Source: Cercis canadensis
Taxonomy: Eukaryota; Streptophyta; Magnoliopsida; Fabales; Fabaceae
Assembly: GCA_003255065.1 (NCBI GenBank)
Contig: QAOA01006583.1
Location: 409,881 to 473,880, forward strand
Direction of reading: 5' to 3'
Length of the DNA stretch: 64,000 nt
Below, piece by piece: positions 52,631-63,512 of this stretch. Each line of letters begins with the position of its first letter. Position 1 is the stretch's first letter. Position numbers and translations under genes: made by a program. A model generated the notes under the pieces. The model was given only the letters and a program-made list of their open reading frames with translations, did not search any database and was not told the origin of the DNA.

Positions 52631-55603
52631 TGTAACAACTAGATTTATTTTTATTTTTTATTTTATATATAGACATATATGTGTAAATATATATATATAN
52701 CGAATCTTTTCCAGAAGGACTGAAAGAGGGCAACCGAATGAAAAGGGGCTGAGCTGAGGTAGAGGAGCCAGCAGACCATAGGGAATATAATATGTGGATG
52801 ATATGATTATAATCGGAAATGACCTAGCTGAAATTAGTTTATTAAATAACTATCTCAACAAGAACTTTGAGCTAAAAGACCTAGGATGTAACAACTAGAT
52901 TTATTTTTATTTTTTATTTTATATATAGACATATATGTGTAAATATATATATATATATATATTATTATATTATAGCATTTAGGTATATATATATATATCC
53001 ATTATACTATATTATAGTATTTAACTTAAAAAAAAAAAAAAGAGAAAGGAAATGGATTAAAGAGGGGAGAAGAATCAAGAACCTGGCAGAAAGAAAAGAG
53101 CTCCAAGTGAGTGGCGAGAAGAAGAGAGAAAGGGAGGAAGAGAGAAAGAGATAGAGAGTGTGAGAGCTCCTAGCGGCAAGAGGAGGTGGGGGAAAGGCTT
53201 TCTTCTACGCAGTAAGCAACGTTCTCCATCAAAACTTCATTGCTAATCTCTAGAACTTAGTAATTTTTCAGAAAAAGCAAAACTGTTAGGTGCTGTTCTT
53301 CAATGTAATCTGGGTTTCCTATGGGTTTCTTAGTTTTGCATGGAGTGGGTATTGTTTATTCTTCATTATTATAGTGGTTATTGCAAGCCCAAGCCTTGAC
53401 TTNACATGGTTAATAATTGAATGGATCATTAGAAATCAAGGATGAACTTAAATCAGAATTAGTAAAGACTTGGATTGGTTACTTTCTCTTAAACTTCACC
53501 ACTGATAATTAATTTTCGTTAATCACATAAACCAACAAAACCCCCCTATTTACATGCTTCTTAATATGATTCACTAAATAGAACAATCCTTAGGTTCGAC
53601 TTAGGGCTACCCCTTGCTGCAAAAAGCTAGGTAACCGACCTAAAACTTAATTAATTTGAGGAGCCTCGGCAGCTCATCAAATAGCTAAACGAAACTTTCA
53701 TTATTAAACTTGCTTTATGGCTCTTTCTTCATGTAATACTTGGAAAGATGGTCTAGAAAAGTCATATAACCTGAAAAATAAGGAGGTAATGATATTAAAA
53801 TTGTTTCCTCAATAAATGATTAAGTTTTGGTTAGCCTACTGTAATTTCCTGTGGGAACATTTATGTTAAAAAGAGATATGACTGCTGACAAGTTTTGTTC
53901 TTTTTCATTATTATGCAATGGAATGGATCATTACTAGTACTTACTATAACAAGGTAGAACCTGTTCTCAGATAAGGGAAAATATTCTAGTAAAGTATTAA
54001 CACTGGAAATTGTGGACATGTATATAACTTCAGAACATAGAAGAGAAAGTGTTTGAGATTTTAAAGAAAGGGAATTTCAGAAACCAGCTCAGAGCCTTCA
54101 AGGAAAAAGATGTTTCTAGTTGTGTTCCATGTTGAATATGATTTGCGTGAGTATGGATTCCCAAGAAAGTTTAAATGGAAATGATATGCAAAAATTCAAT
54201 TCTTGTAAAATTCCTTTCATGCCCCCTTTAAAGTACTCAGTTTTTCTTGTTTACATTTCAATAAGTGATATTTGTTTAGTTGTTGACTTTTTGCTTAATT
54301 ATCTATGAAAGAACTAGTTGGCATTGTTTCTAAGAAAAAGAGCTCATCATTGTGCTGAATTTGGAATTATTGTTTGATGCGCTAATACTATATGATTTAC
54401 TGATCTGTTATTTGTACCACTGTGTTTATTATGTAACTTGGAATTGATGGGTATTAGTTGACTAATCAAAAACTCTTAAATTTTAAGGTTAATGACATAA
54501 GTAATTACCTACTTTTTACTTTGAAAAGTTTATGTGAAATAATTATATAATTGCGTGATGAAATATGAAATAGAGAAGGTATTCAAGAATCCTCAAATTC
54601 ATACCAACAAAAGGAAAAGTAGGGACAGCAAAGACTCCAGGTAGCTAGTTTTTCCTTAAACCTCGTTTAGTTTCTTTTGATAGTGTATTCTTTATGTAAT
54701 CACTATATATAATGTTTGCTATTGTAATTGAGTGCTATGAGATGATTATTATGAGAAGACTTAAGAGATGACTAAAGGATTAGAGCTAGCTCTCTTATGA
54801 GTGATGGCCATCGGGGTAAGTTGAAGCTGCCCCATAGCTTGAGGAATTAAGGGGTAAGTTGAAGCTGCCCCATACCTAGAAGAACCTAAGGGTAAGTTGA
54901 TGTTGCCCTATGCTATGAAGAAGATGGGGTAAGTTGATGCTGCCTCAGGGGTAAGTTAATGTAGCCCCAAAGTGAAATGAATAAGAATATTAAGATTGAC
55001 TTTTCAACATATGGTGTGCTTATGTGCTTTTGTTTTCCTGGATTATTCCTATATGGTTTACGAAATGGAATGGACATAAAGCATGTATGATACTCTACTA
55101 GCTACTGAGATTTCATATCTCACCTTTGTAATATTTGTGAATGTCTTATCCATTCCAAGTGCAGAGGCTAATAATTCCCATCAGAGTGCACAAAGTTAGC
55201 AAGCTGCATATATGTAGTTCTTTTTGTGGTGTTTGCTTTATGTACAATTAGGTGGAAATTTCGTTATTTTGAGATATGTATATGGATGTAATTATAACAT
55301 AGGTAGTGATATAGGTAATATTCTTTTGGGACGTGTATATAAACTATGAGGGTTACGTTAACCCTCTAAGTATATTCACATGTTAGATGTGTATAAGAAT
55401 GCTTTGCTTAGCTTCTTAATTTTTCTTTGGGTGTCTCCTACTAATTATATCAAAAGTTTCAAGTGGGAGTAGTATTTCTTAAAACCAATTCATTATATGG
55501 GAAAGTATGAAGTTTAATTTTTTTAGAAATTAATACATATTCAATTATTTAGAAGTCTCCATAGAGCTAATAAGAAGTTATTCTTAAAAGGGCAGGTGCG
55601 ACA
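52631..55603 (+). mobile_element. Solo LTR, probably Ty3-gypsy or LARD type, about 2.7 kb
   Basis: Starts TGTAACAACTAG and ends GGTGCGACA. The five bases TAGGA stand on both sides (52626-52630 and 55604-55608), and copia reverse-transcriptase coding lies on each side. No coding and no second LTR are inside, so this is a solo LTR. Around N 52700 its first 70 bases appear twice. Counted from the second copy (52887), the length is about 2717 bp. Large non-coding LTRs of this size are typical of Ty3-gypsy or LARD families in plants. The TSD is still exact, so the insertion is younger than the copia element it splits. Family assignment is inference. Confidence 0.8.
54813..54970. repeat. Minisatellite inside the solo LTR (about 40-bp unit)
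   Basis: Four to five imperfect copies of 'ggggtaagttgaagctgcc' or a variant, separated by about 20 variable bases. Confidence 0.75.
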
Positions 55604-55699
55604 TAGGACCTCTAAAATATTTTCTAGGGATGGAAGTAGCAAGGAACCACACTGGCATTTCAATCTCCCAAGTAAGGCTGGGAATAAATCAAAAATATG

Positions 55700-56208
55700 A
55701 CAGAGGAGAAATCTGGAAAATATCACGATGATTGGAGGCTTCACGCCCTGAAGAAATTGTCAGTGCGTGGGACTCACATGCAGGAAGAAGAGGTGGCACG
55801 TGTGGATGCGGATGGTGGCGAGTTTTTGGGGAACGACCGGTCAGAGGGTTCTACGGTTGACTGTGGGGTTAAATTTGTGAAGCTCGAGTCCTAGAGTGGA
55901 TGGATAGAGACACAACTATTAAACCCTAGTATTAGAACACTGTTGGAGTAAGAACACAGCAAGGAGGGGAAAAACACCACTAGAAAAAATGCACAGTGGG
56001 AATTGAGAGATTTTCCTCACTAAAATTGCTCTGAAACCATGTGAGATTAGTAGAAAAGGTTATGAGACTAGCTCCTCACATGTATTATTTATATTAATTG
56101 TACAACAATAACGGGCCTAATCTTAAGCCTAATCATATACTAATTATAAGCCTAAATATATGTTATGCTATAATAACTATAGTATTTATAGCTAATATTC
56201 TATCAACA
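55700..56208 (-). mobile_element. Inverted LTR-retroelement fragment: LTR plus leader
   Basis: On the minus strand an LTR runs from 56208 to 56040 (169 bp, TGTTGATAG... to ...CTCACA). A primer-binding site-like TGGTTTCAGAGC follows at 56039-56028. The leader runs on to about 55700, where it meets the end of copia fossil 2. No coding was recognised. It is a truncated fossil and lies just upstream of the VMA21 5' region. Confidence 0.55.
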
Positions 56209-56339
56209 TGCAAATACAAATCACAGAATCAAGTAGCATTAGCAGGAGAGAGGAAGTGGGTACTGTGGGTTCTTCTTTCTTCTATCTTGAAATATTCAAT
56301 TCCCTCGGCCCCGATACTCCATCTCGACCCGGATAGAGT

Positions 56340-56711
56340 TCTCTCCTCTCGTTAGAGTTCATTGCCTCGCCACCATCGATTGCCGCCGGTAACTTCATCG
56401 GCGTCCTGAGTTAAGCTCCTCGCTATCTAAGCTTAGCCGTCGCTGGTCCTCCGTCTTAGCACTGCCGCCGTAGCATTTGTGGAGGTCGCTGCTGCAACTA
56501 TCGGAGGAACAGAACCTAGCATCAACACCCACTTCATATAGCTGACTCATAGGAAACCAAAACTCAGAACCGAGGCCCCAACCTGTAACCCTTTGTTCTG
56601 CAATCTAGTTCGAGGAGCCATCGTTGAAGCTCAAACAAAGTAGACTTTGTTCGATCCACTTGACTATTCAGCACAGAGTTTGCGCTAATTGACTAGAGGA
56701 ATCAATTGAAG
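56340..56711 (+). other. Probable 5' untranslated exon of VMA21
   Basis: GC-richer leader-like DNA ends at a donor 'ttgaag|gtataact' after 56711. An acceptor 'ttttgtag' ends at 57332, 13 bases before the VMA21 ATG. Joining the two gives a 5' leader intron of about 620 bp. The start at 56340 is a guess. Confidence 0.5.
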
Positions 56712-57345
56712 GTATAACTAAAAGCTCTTTACATCTCTGGTTTATCTGTTTTATTTGCTTGACTTGATCAATGAATGTATTGAATTCTTTGGGTTCTTCT
56801 TATTTTCGATATTGTGCCTAATTCACATGACAGATAATAGGAATGAGCACATTTGGCTGAGGGATTTGATGTGGGTTTGTATGGTATTGCCTAGTTCTTT
56901 GTTTAAATGGATTGTGAGTTGGTACTAGTAAATAATTTTCAACCCCCTTCGCCCTTACATATAGCTACTTGTTGATTTTGGTTTATAATTATGGTCGGTG
57001 AATTTGCATCATGTACCATTTTACTTGTTTGTTGATAATCACAGCTCAGTCAAGATACTACATTAAAATCTCCCCTACTCTGTGGAGCCTTTGAAACTAC
57101 TTAAAGTTTTCATCTTGCAGCCAAATCCAATAAATTGACATTTTTTAGTTGTTTTAAGTTCAAGGAGACTTTGAACTCTATTACTCTCAATTTTTTGTGG
57201 GTATATACACTAGCACATTTCCTGACATGTGATTAACTTATGGACTCTCTTTTGGCTCCTAGTGAATCTGGTTGGCAATGCGATATTGGACTTTTTATTT
57301 TTGACCTATTTCAATTTCTATTTCTTTTGTAGATTGGAGGCAAAA

Positions 57346-59504
57346 ATGAAAGGGGTCATTAAGAAGTTTTTCATTGCATCACTGTTTATGTGGGCTGCTC
57401 CTATTGCAATATTATATGGTTTTAACCATAATCTTCTTCCTGGTAAGACTCTGAAGTGCTTTAACCTTCCAAGGATATGTTTATTTATTTTTGAAATAGG
57501 TATTGGCAATGGCTTGTATTCTAACCTGTGTGATTGATAGTTTTTTTCTATCATCTCATAGACTTCTGGACGTCTGGTTAGCATGTCTAGTAATTGACAA
57601 TTTGCCATATATGAGACTGCAGTCTTAATAGGCAAATGAATGTGAAGTTTTGAACCATTGGCCCCTACCTATTGTGTTCCACTATTTTGTTTTCTTTTAG
57701 CCTTTTCACTTCTCTTAGAAACGATGTTGCAAGTCCATGAAAATATAAACTTAATATCAGCCACTATATGATATGAATATAGGTGTTAGGACTAAGGAGT
57801 CCAAATGTTTTACCTGTGTGATGCAATCAACTTGGGGTTTTATAGATAATTGTTGGAAATATTTAATTCATAGTTATTTCAACTTCAAAATTTTATCCAT
57901 ACTATTCTTTTCTTTCTCTCTCTTTGGGATCTTGTTTGGTAGTTTTTACAAAATGACTCAATTGTTTAATAGAAGCTGGTCTGGAAAGAGAAAATAAGAT
58001 ACCAAAAAGAGATGTACTGTATCACTTGTTCCTTTGTAAGACTGATTAATGAAATACTTTTGTGAAGTGTCTGTGGATTTCCTACAAAAGTTAAAGAATC
58101 TATGTACAAATCATACCAATGGGAGTCTAAAATTATTGAATCATTGGAAAGAGAAATAGTCAATGATTTGCAATGCTGCAGAACACTTTTGTTTGCTATG
58201 GCTAACTCTAGATACTTCCACCTTAATAACTAAGTTTATCTTTAGTAGCATACTTTGTCACATCTCTTTCTGTTTTCTAGTTGAAAAGATGCCTTATAGG
58301 TTTTTATTCAACTGTCAATAACTGAAAGTAAGAACAAAATTATTTTTTTTATCCTATTAATAATCTAGAAGGAACATGTTACTGCTTCCTAAAAATGCGT
58401 AATCTGGCGATTTTCCTTTCTATATTACCTAGTAAAACTATCTGACTGCACATTTGGTAACCCTCCAAGGAAATGGATTGTTGTGTCTATAGTATGCTCC
58501 AGTATGTTGAACGTAAATTTGCTGCTTCTAATAGAAGAATGAAGATTAATAGCTGTTTCTCATCACCATGCACCATGCACCGTGCACTGTGCACATTACT
58601 TAATGCCAGCCCAACTATAAATTGTTATTCATAGCAGAAAGAAATCCATTTCAAGTCTCTGTACAGCCAAATTTTCTAAAGTTTTGTTGTACATTGAGAA
58701 TCCTATCAACTATTTTTCCTTAATCCACTGTGGTCCAGAAGGAAGAGAATCCTCATCCAAAAGAATTCTCTAGAAGGAAAAGAATCTCCATTGGTCCATC
58801 CATAGTTTTCCATCTGCTGGGCAGTGAAGTAGTAAATGATCAACGAATTATTTTCTCTTGCACATTAAGTGTCAGTCTACATATATTCTTCCTTTAAAAA
58901 AAAAATATTTCTGCTTCAAGGCATTGGGAGAGGTATTGCTAGGTATTGCTGTTAGACCTTTAAAATATAATTAGTAGGTTCATTTTAGTCATTTAAAAAA
59001 TTGATCTTGATATTTTTCTTGATATGCTAACTCCTAACAACAAACATGTATAGATGGACTTAGCAGTAGCTTAAAACTTTCATGGTAGATATGAGATATC
59101 TATAGATTTTGATAATAAAAGTGGATGGCACGTCTAGATTAACGTGTAGAAGAAAATATTTTATTAAAGGAAAATGATAGTTTCACACTTTATAAAACGG
59201 TCTACAGTTAAGTTGTAAAACTACCTTATTTAGTTGTTTCTCTGGCTTTTTGGTTGTAATATTGCACAACTTGTCTGTAACAGGATCAAACAATCTGTCT
59301 CCCTACTCTCTGACTTTGGTGAGTGGATTTCTTGCTGTCATATCAGTAAATGTAGTGATAGCATTTTACATATATATGGCAATGAGAGAACCTGCAGACA
59401 AACATGTCCCTGATCCAAAGTTTCTTGCTGACGCCAAAGCTAGCGTGAACCAGCCTACAGGAGAAGCACAGCAATCTTCCCAGCCTGTCAAGAAGGAAGA
59501 TTAG
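57346..59504 (+). CDS. VMA21: V-ATPase assembly factor VMA21-like
   Basis: VMA21 is a small ER membrane protein that escorts assembly of the V0 sector of the vacuolar proton pump. Exons 57346-57442 and 59284-59504, GT-AG, in phase, total 105 aa, a normal size for the family. The first hydrophobic segment lies at about residues 7-25 (FFIASLFMWAAPIAILYGF). A short loop with NHNLLPGSNNLSPYS follows, then a second hydrophobic segment (TLVSGFLAVISVNVVIAFYI). The C-terminus ends KKED, the same dilysine ER-retrieval ending known from yeast Vma21. This supports both identity and location. The long intron (1841 bp) holds no recognised gene. Confidence 0.9.
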
Positions 59505-59698
59505 GATAGAGTTTTTAGGCTTTTGTTTTGTATTTGCAAGTAGTTCATCCCGGAAAGGGGAAGAGAACAAAGAGAGAAGGGGGAGGGAGATGATCCCAAG
59601 TTCTGCATATGCTGTTCATGCTTCAGAATATGATGGTTGCATCATAGGAGTTAGCATATCAAGAAAATGTCAATACCATTTTTTTAAATGACCAAAGC

Positions 59699-60145
59699 GA
59701 ACCTGTTACAAAACAAGTTTTAACTTGCAAAACCACTCCATGAAAGATCCTGAAGAGCTCCCATAAGCAAAAAAAAAAAAAAAAANAAAAAAAAAAAAAA
59801 AAAAGAAACAGGAATCAAACCAATGTCTACTTCATCTTGTCATGAACTATGCATCTTGGCTCTACTTCCCTTGTTGAACACTTGTCAGTAGGATAGAACA
59901 TTAGTTTTTTGGTCAAGCAAAGATAAACTCTCAACATAATAATCAACAAAAGCAAAGGCGTCTCCCTTTATGCCCAGGTTCTTTTCTTTTTCACTCTCTG
60001 GATTGGCTGCAAGTAACTCACCACCTTGGTTTTGCAGCACCACATCCCCGCTCTTCCCAAGTTCTGCTCAGTTCCAGAGTCAGACTCATAACTGAACACC
60101 TTAGTCCATGAAAGGCATACCATGATGTCCCAGATGCCAAACTTG
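59699..60145 (-). pseudogene. Truncated direct duplicate of the 3' end of the F-box gene
   Basis: This stretch matches 60419-60850 in the same orientation. It covers the 3' flank and the last part of the coding region of the F-box gene ('gtcaagcaaagataaa', 'caggttcttttctttt', 'ccagagtcagactcataact', 'tgaacaccttagtcca'). A block of the coding part is missing and the reading frame is broken, so it is a dead fragment. The A run near 59770-59803 contains an N. Confidence 0.75.
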
Positions 60146-60578
60146 AATAGCTATTGTTGGTTCAGATTACACAAGCCATTAGGCAAAAGAGAACAAGCAT
60201 GACTGTGAAATATAAATTCACACAGGAGCAGGGACTTTACATTATCAAACGTGATTAAATTTGTCTATCATAGGAGTCATTGTCAAATACTTGAACATTA
60301 ACTAAGATAAGGAATCATAAATGCCTGGATAGCAACAATGAAGACAAGGAAAAAAATAATACCTTCCATTGAACAAAACAAAATGCTTAAACAAAACATT
60401 TGGTAAGCAGTCTCTATCCAACCTGTTAGAAAACAAATTTTAACTTGCAAACCCACTCCATGAAACATCCTGGAGAGCTCCCATAGGCAAAAATAAAGAA
60501 ACAGGAATCAAACCAATGTCTACTTCAGCTTGTCATGAACTACGCATCTTGGCTCTACTTCCCTTTGTTGAACACTTG

Positions 60579-61760
60579 TCAGTAGGATAGAACATCAGTT
60601 TTTTTGTCAAGCAAAGATAAATCCTCAACATGATAATCAACAGAAGCAAAGCAGTCTACCTTAATGCCCAGGTTCTTTTCTTTTTTACTCTCTGGATCTG
60701 CTGCAAGTAACTCACGACTTTGGTTTTGCAGCACCACCTCCCCACTCTTCCTTATGCCTAACGGCTTTGAGAAGTTCTTTTGAGGTCCAGAGTCAGACTC
60801 ATAACTGAACACCTTAGTCCAGGACTCCACAACACCATATTCTTTCATAACCCAGATACTGAAACACTGCTTAGGAAATAATGGAAAACTACCATGAAAC
60901 ACAGTAAGTGACTCCCCTCCTCCCAAAACATTAACTATAGAGTATCCAGGCTCTCCTTCCAAAATAGAAACTAAAGGATTTCCAGCCTTTGATTCACTCA
61001 AACTGTTTGGCAACATCAATTCTCCAAATGTCTCTTCAGCTACATCAAATGTCAATATATAGTTGCAATGAGTTTCTCTCTGCTTGACAACCCAATGTAG
61101 TACACCATTCAAAAACATTTGGTTTGTCCCATAGCCTATCCGACGGAGATAAAATAGAGGAACTTCACCACGGATTGGTTTCCAGCTACCTCTAGCCAAA
61201 GAGTAAACCTCAACTTTAGGAGGACCATTTTGCCTATGCGCACGGGTGACGAGTTTGACAACTTTAAAGTCATTGTTTTTAGAATCAAAACCAAAACCCA
61301 GGCATGTTTTATATCCACCATGGCTACTGACAGTTATCCCAGGTGTAGGAAGAACCACGTACTTCCTAATGGAGGGGTTCCACAGAATGAAAGTGTAACC
61401 ATGACGTTCCAAACAATCTGCGAGACATACCATCCCATTGCAAGTGCCAACCACCGTGGGATACCTATTAGCGAACCGATCATTGAAGGGGTATTCAAAA
61501 GCATAGAGCAAATCAAGATTCTCAGCATCCAAACGCAGGGAGAAAGACTCAGCGTATTTTCTTCCCGATTTACGGCATAGCAGAAGAAGGAGATGCTGGT
61601 TGCCATAGTTGGTTTGGCGGCTAATGTGGTCGGAGATGAAGGAAGGGTCGGTGATGAGGGACTTCCATTCTTTGCAGACAGAGGTGCATTTCACCAGGGA
61701 CTTGGGGATTTGCCTGTGCAGAATCTCCAACCAGATTTCTCGAGGAAAATAATCCGACAT
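60579..61760 (-). CDS. F-box protein, CPR1/CPR30-like (F-box associated domain)
   Basis: Intronless, 393 aa from the ATG at 61760. An F-box at residues 4-45 (YFPREIWLEILHRQIPKS, then LVKCTSVCKEWKSLI) should bind SKP1. Then comes the F-box-associated type-1 pattern: VVGTCNGMVCLAD, FILWNPSIRKYVVLPTPG, CLGFGFDSKNNDFKVVKLV, VEVYSLARGSWKPI and FLNGVLHWVV, ending near FSIWVMKEYGVVESWTKVF. CPR1 itself restrains NLR immune receptors, but many relatives have unknown targets. The frame is open upstream to 61976 with another ATG. I prefer 61760 because the F-box starts right there and the extension is Leu/Ser/Ala-rich and lies over GA and GCC repeats. Confidence 0.9.
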   Translation of the reverse strand: MSDYFPREIWLEILHRQIPKSLVKCTSVCKEWKSLITDPSFISDHISRQTNYGNQHLLLLLCRKSGRKYAESFSLRLDAENLDLLYAFEYPFNDRFANRYPTVVGTCNGMVCLADCLERHGYTFILWNPSIRKYVVLPTPGITVSSHGGYKTCLGFGFDSKNNDFKVVKLVTRAHRQNGPPKVEVYSLARGSWKPIRGEVPLFYLRRIGYGTNQMFLNGVLHWVVKQRETHCNYILTFDVAEETFGELMLPNSLSESKAGNPLVSILEGEPGYSIVNVLGGGESLTVFHGSFPLFPKQCFSIWVMKEYGVVESWTKVFSYESDSGPQKNFSKPLGIRKSGEVVLQNQSRELLAADPESKKEKNLGIKVDCFASVDYHVEDLSLLDKKTDVLSY

Positions 61761-61837
61761 TGCTCCAAGAAGAGTGATTTCGGTACTGAGCAAGAAACAG
61801 GGAAGCAACCCAACAATGCCTAAAACTGCACACTGGA

Positions 61838-61912
61838 TGGAGAGAAGAGAGAGAGAGAGAGCGCCGCCGCAAGAACGCCGCTGCAAGAGCACCGCCGCAA
61901 GAACGCCGCCGC
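61838..61912. repeat. GA run and imperfect GCCGC repeats upstream of the F-box gene
   Basis: 'gagagaagagagagagagaga' followed by several 'gccgccgcaagaacgcc' units. They lie in the likely 5' leader of the F-box gene and keep a frame open by chance. Confidence 0.7.
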
Positions 61913-62215
61913 TGTTGGTTGCAATGGTTATGGAGTATAAGTAAAACCTTATTTTGCCTTTGGGGGTTTTACGCAAATGTAGGGAAGCAACTTTGAATCG
62001 AAAGGACCCGACCCAGGCAAAACAATTTCTATTTAAAATTGTTATTTGGATGAGCAGCTGAAGACTATAAAAGTCAAAGGCATTTTTATTATGGAGCGCA
62101 ATAGGATTGTGTTATTTTCACTTTCACATTATTTATTGTTTTCATTTATGTATAAGACTAATAAAAGTTTAAGAAAGTTATTGTTTGGTTTGAGTTAGTT
62201 AAAAAAAAAAAGAGT

Positions 62216-62414
62216 AATTATTTTTATATCTTATTTTGTTAATGACACACCTTATTTAATGTTTAAATATGATATAAATTAAATTATTTTCAATTAATAT
62301 AAATTTTTTTAACTTTAAATAAAAAAATTTATATTAAATAAAAATAAATTAATTTATATTATATTTAAATATTAAATAAGGTGTTACATTAACAAAATTA
62401 AATATAAAAATAGC
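62216..62414. mobile_element. Palindromic AT-rich element (foldback MITE)
   Basis: The left arm ('tatttttatatcttattttg', 'acaccttatttaat', 'aaattaa') pairs with the right arm in reverse complement over about 90 bases per arm, with only a short centre near 62305. A stable hairpin would form. No clear target duplication was read. Confidence 0.6.
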
Positions 62415-63237
62415 GACTTCTAAAAAAAATCATTTGATTCTAAATAAGGTGAAATTTTAATTTGATTGTTCTCATACCAATAAAAAATATCTAAAATACT
62501 TCATAGTATGATTATTTTATTTATATATATAATTATTCCAAATATTTTTGAATATAATGATCACATATGTGAATATAATAATCATATAGCATCAACATGT
62601 ATTTTGAACCAAATTGAAATTTTTTATATTTGGAATTAAATGATCATTTTTATCAACTTAAAGAACCTAACAATAATTCTCTTTAAAACTTTCAAATAAA
62701 AAAAGACTAATAAAAGTTAATATTTTTTTATAAGAGAACACAATGGATTAGGAAAATAAATAACAAGAATAAGACCATTAACATTAATATTTTGATTCTT
62801 ATTATTAGAGAATGTGTCACTAGACCTTTAAATATGGTCATGAGACCCATAGGTTATTGCTTAACAATTTTTCTAATATGCTAAGGTATCGTCTACCGGA
62901 AAATCCAACTTAGATTAAAACAATTCCTTTGGGTAAACTTAACTTAGTCCACTAATTGGGTATATTGTATTAAATTAAATAAATAAAAAACTGTGTATAA
63001 CAATTTAAGACCACAATTAAATTGTGGTGATTTTATATAGTGAGACCTACAGATATCTTCAAAGTTGACTTTATTTACACAACTTGTGTGGACTAAATTT
63101 ATACCAGAATATTTTACCTCAAGGAGCTAAAATAATATCTCCAAGGAGCGTGTTTGTCATTGTCAAAACCAAATTTGGATCCTCATAAACGGATATGGAT
63201 TGTATCTGAATTTAGCGGCAAATAATACATTTCAACA

Positions 63238-63512
63238 AATTATTTATATAAATGAGACATTTTTTAAACTATTTACTTAAAAAAGGTATTTTTAAATATT
63301 TTATTAATTTATCAATCAGAGTTTAAATATGTTTTGTCAAAAAATAAGTCACGCTTTTACTAAAAGCATGTTCCCAAGGAATACACTTTTGTCAAAAGCG
63401 TGTTCTAAGAGAACACAAAACTCTTATTGAAATATTACTAAAATATTTAAAAATACCTATTTTACATAAATAGTGTAAAAAGTACCTCATTTGTAAATAG
63501 TTTATCCAAATA
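63238..63512. mobile_element. Second palindromic AT-rich element (foldback MITE)
   Basis: The arms share 'aggtatttttaaatatttta' as an inverted repeat and 'ctatttac' and 'aaatgag' further out. The centre holds two similar short pieces ('aaaagcatgttc' and 'aaaagcgtgttc'). Non-coding. Confidence 0.6.

Larger units (their letters stand above)
48549..55690 (+). mobile_element. Ty1-copia retrotransposon fossil 2, inserted in fossil 1 and itself split by a solo LTR
   Basis: The left LTR is 48549-48764 (216 bp, begins TGTTGG, ends TTTTCA). The primer-binding site TGGTATCAGAGC follows at 48765-48776. Then come gag (from about 48788), a CCHC knuckle (near 49645-49690), protease (near 49930), pre-integrase, integrase (50.3-51.3 kb) and reverse transcriptase (52.0-52.6 kb). 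The reverse-transcriptase region continues beyond the solo LTR from 55609. No right LTR was found. It is broken, with many breaks, and N-junction duplicates at 50505 and 52700 add further apparent length. A long A run near 49460-49518 contains an N. Confidence 0.85.

Noticed and set aside
54813-54970. Regulatory repeat array of a host gene
   Set aside because: It lies inside the solo LTR, away from any exon.
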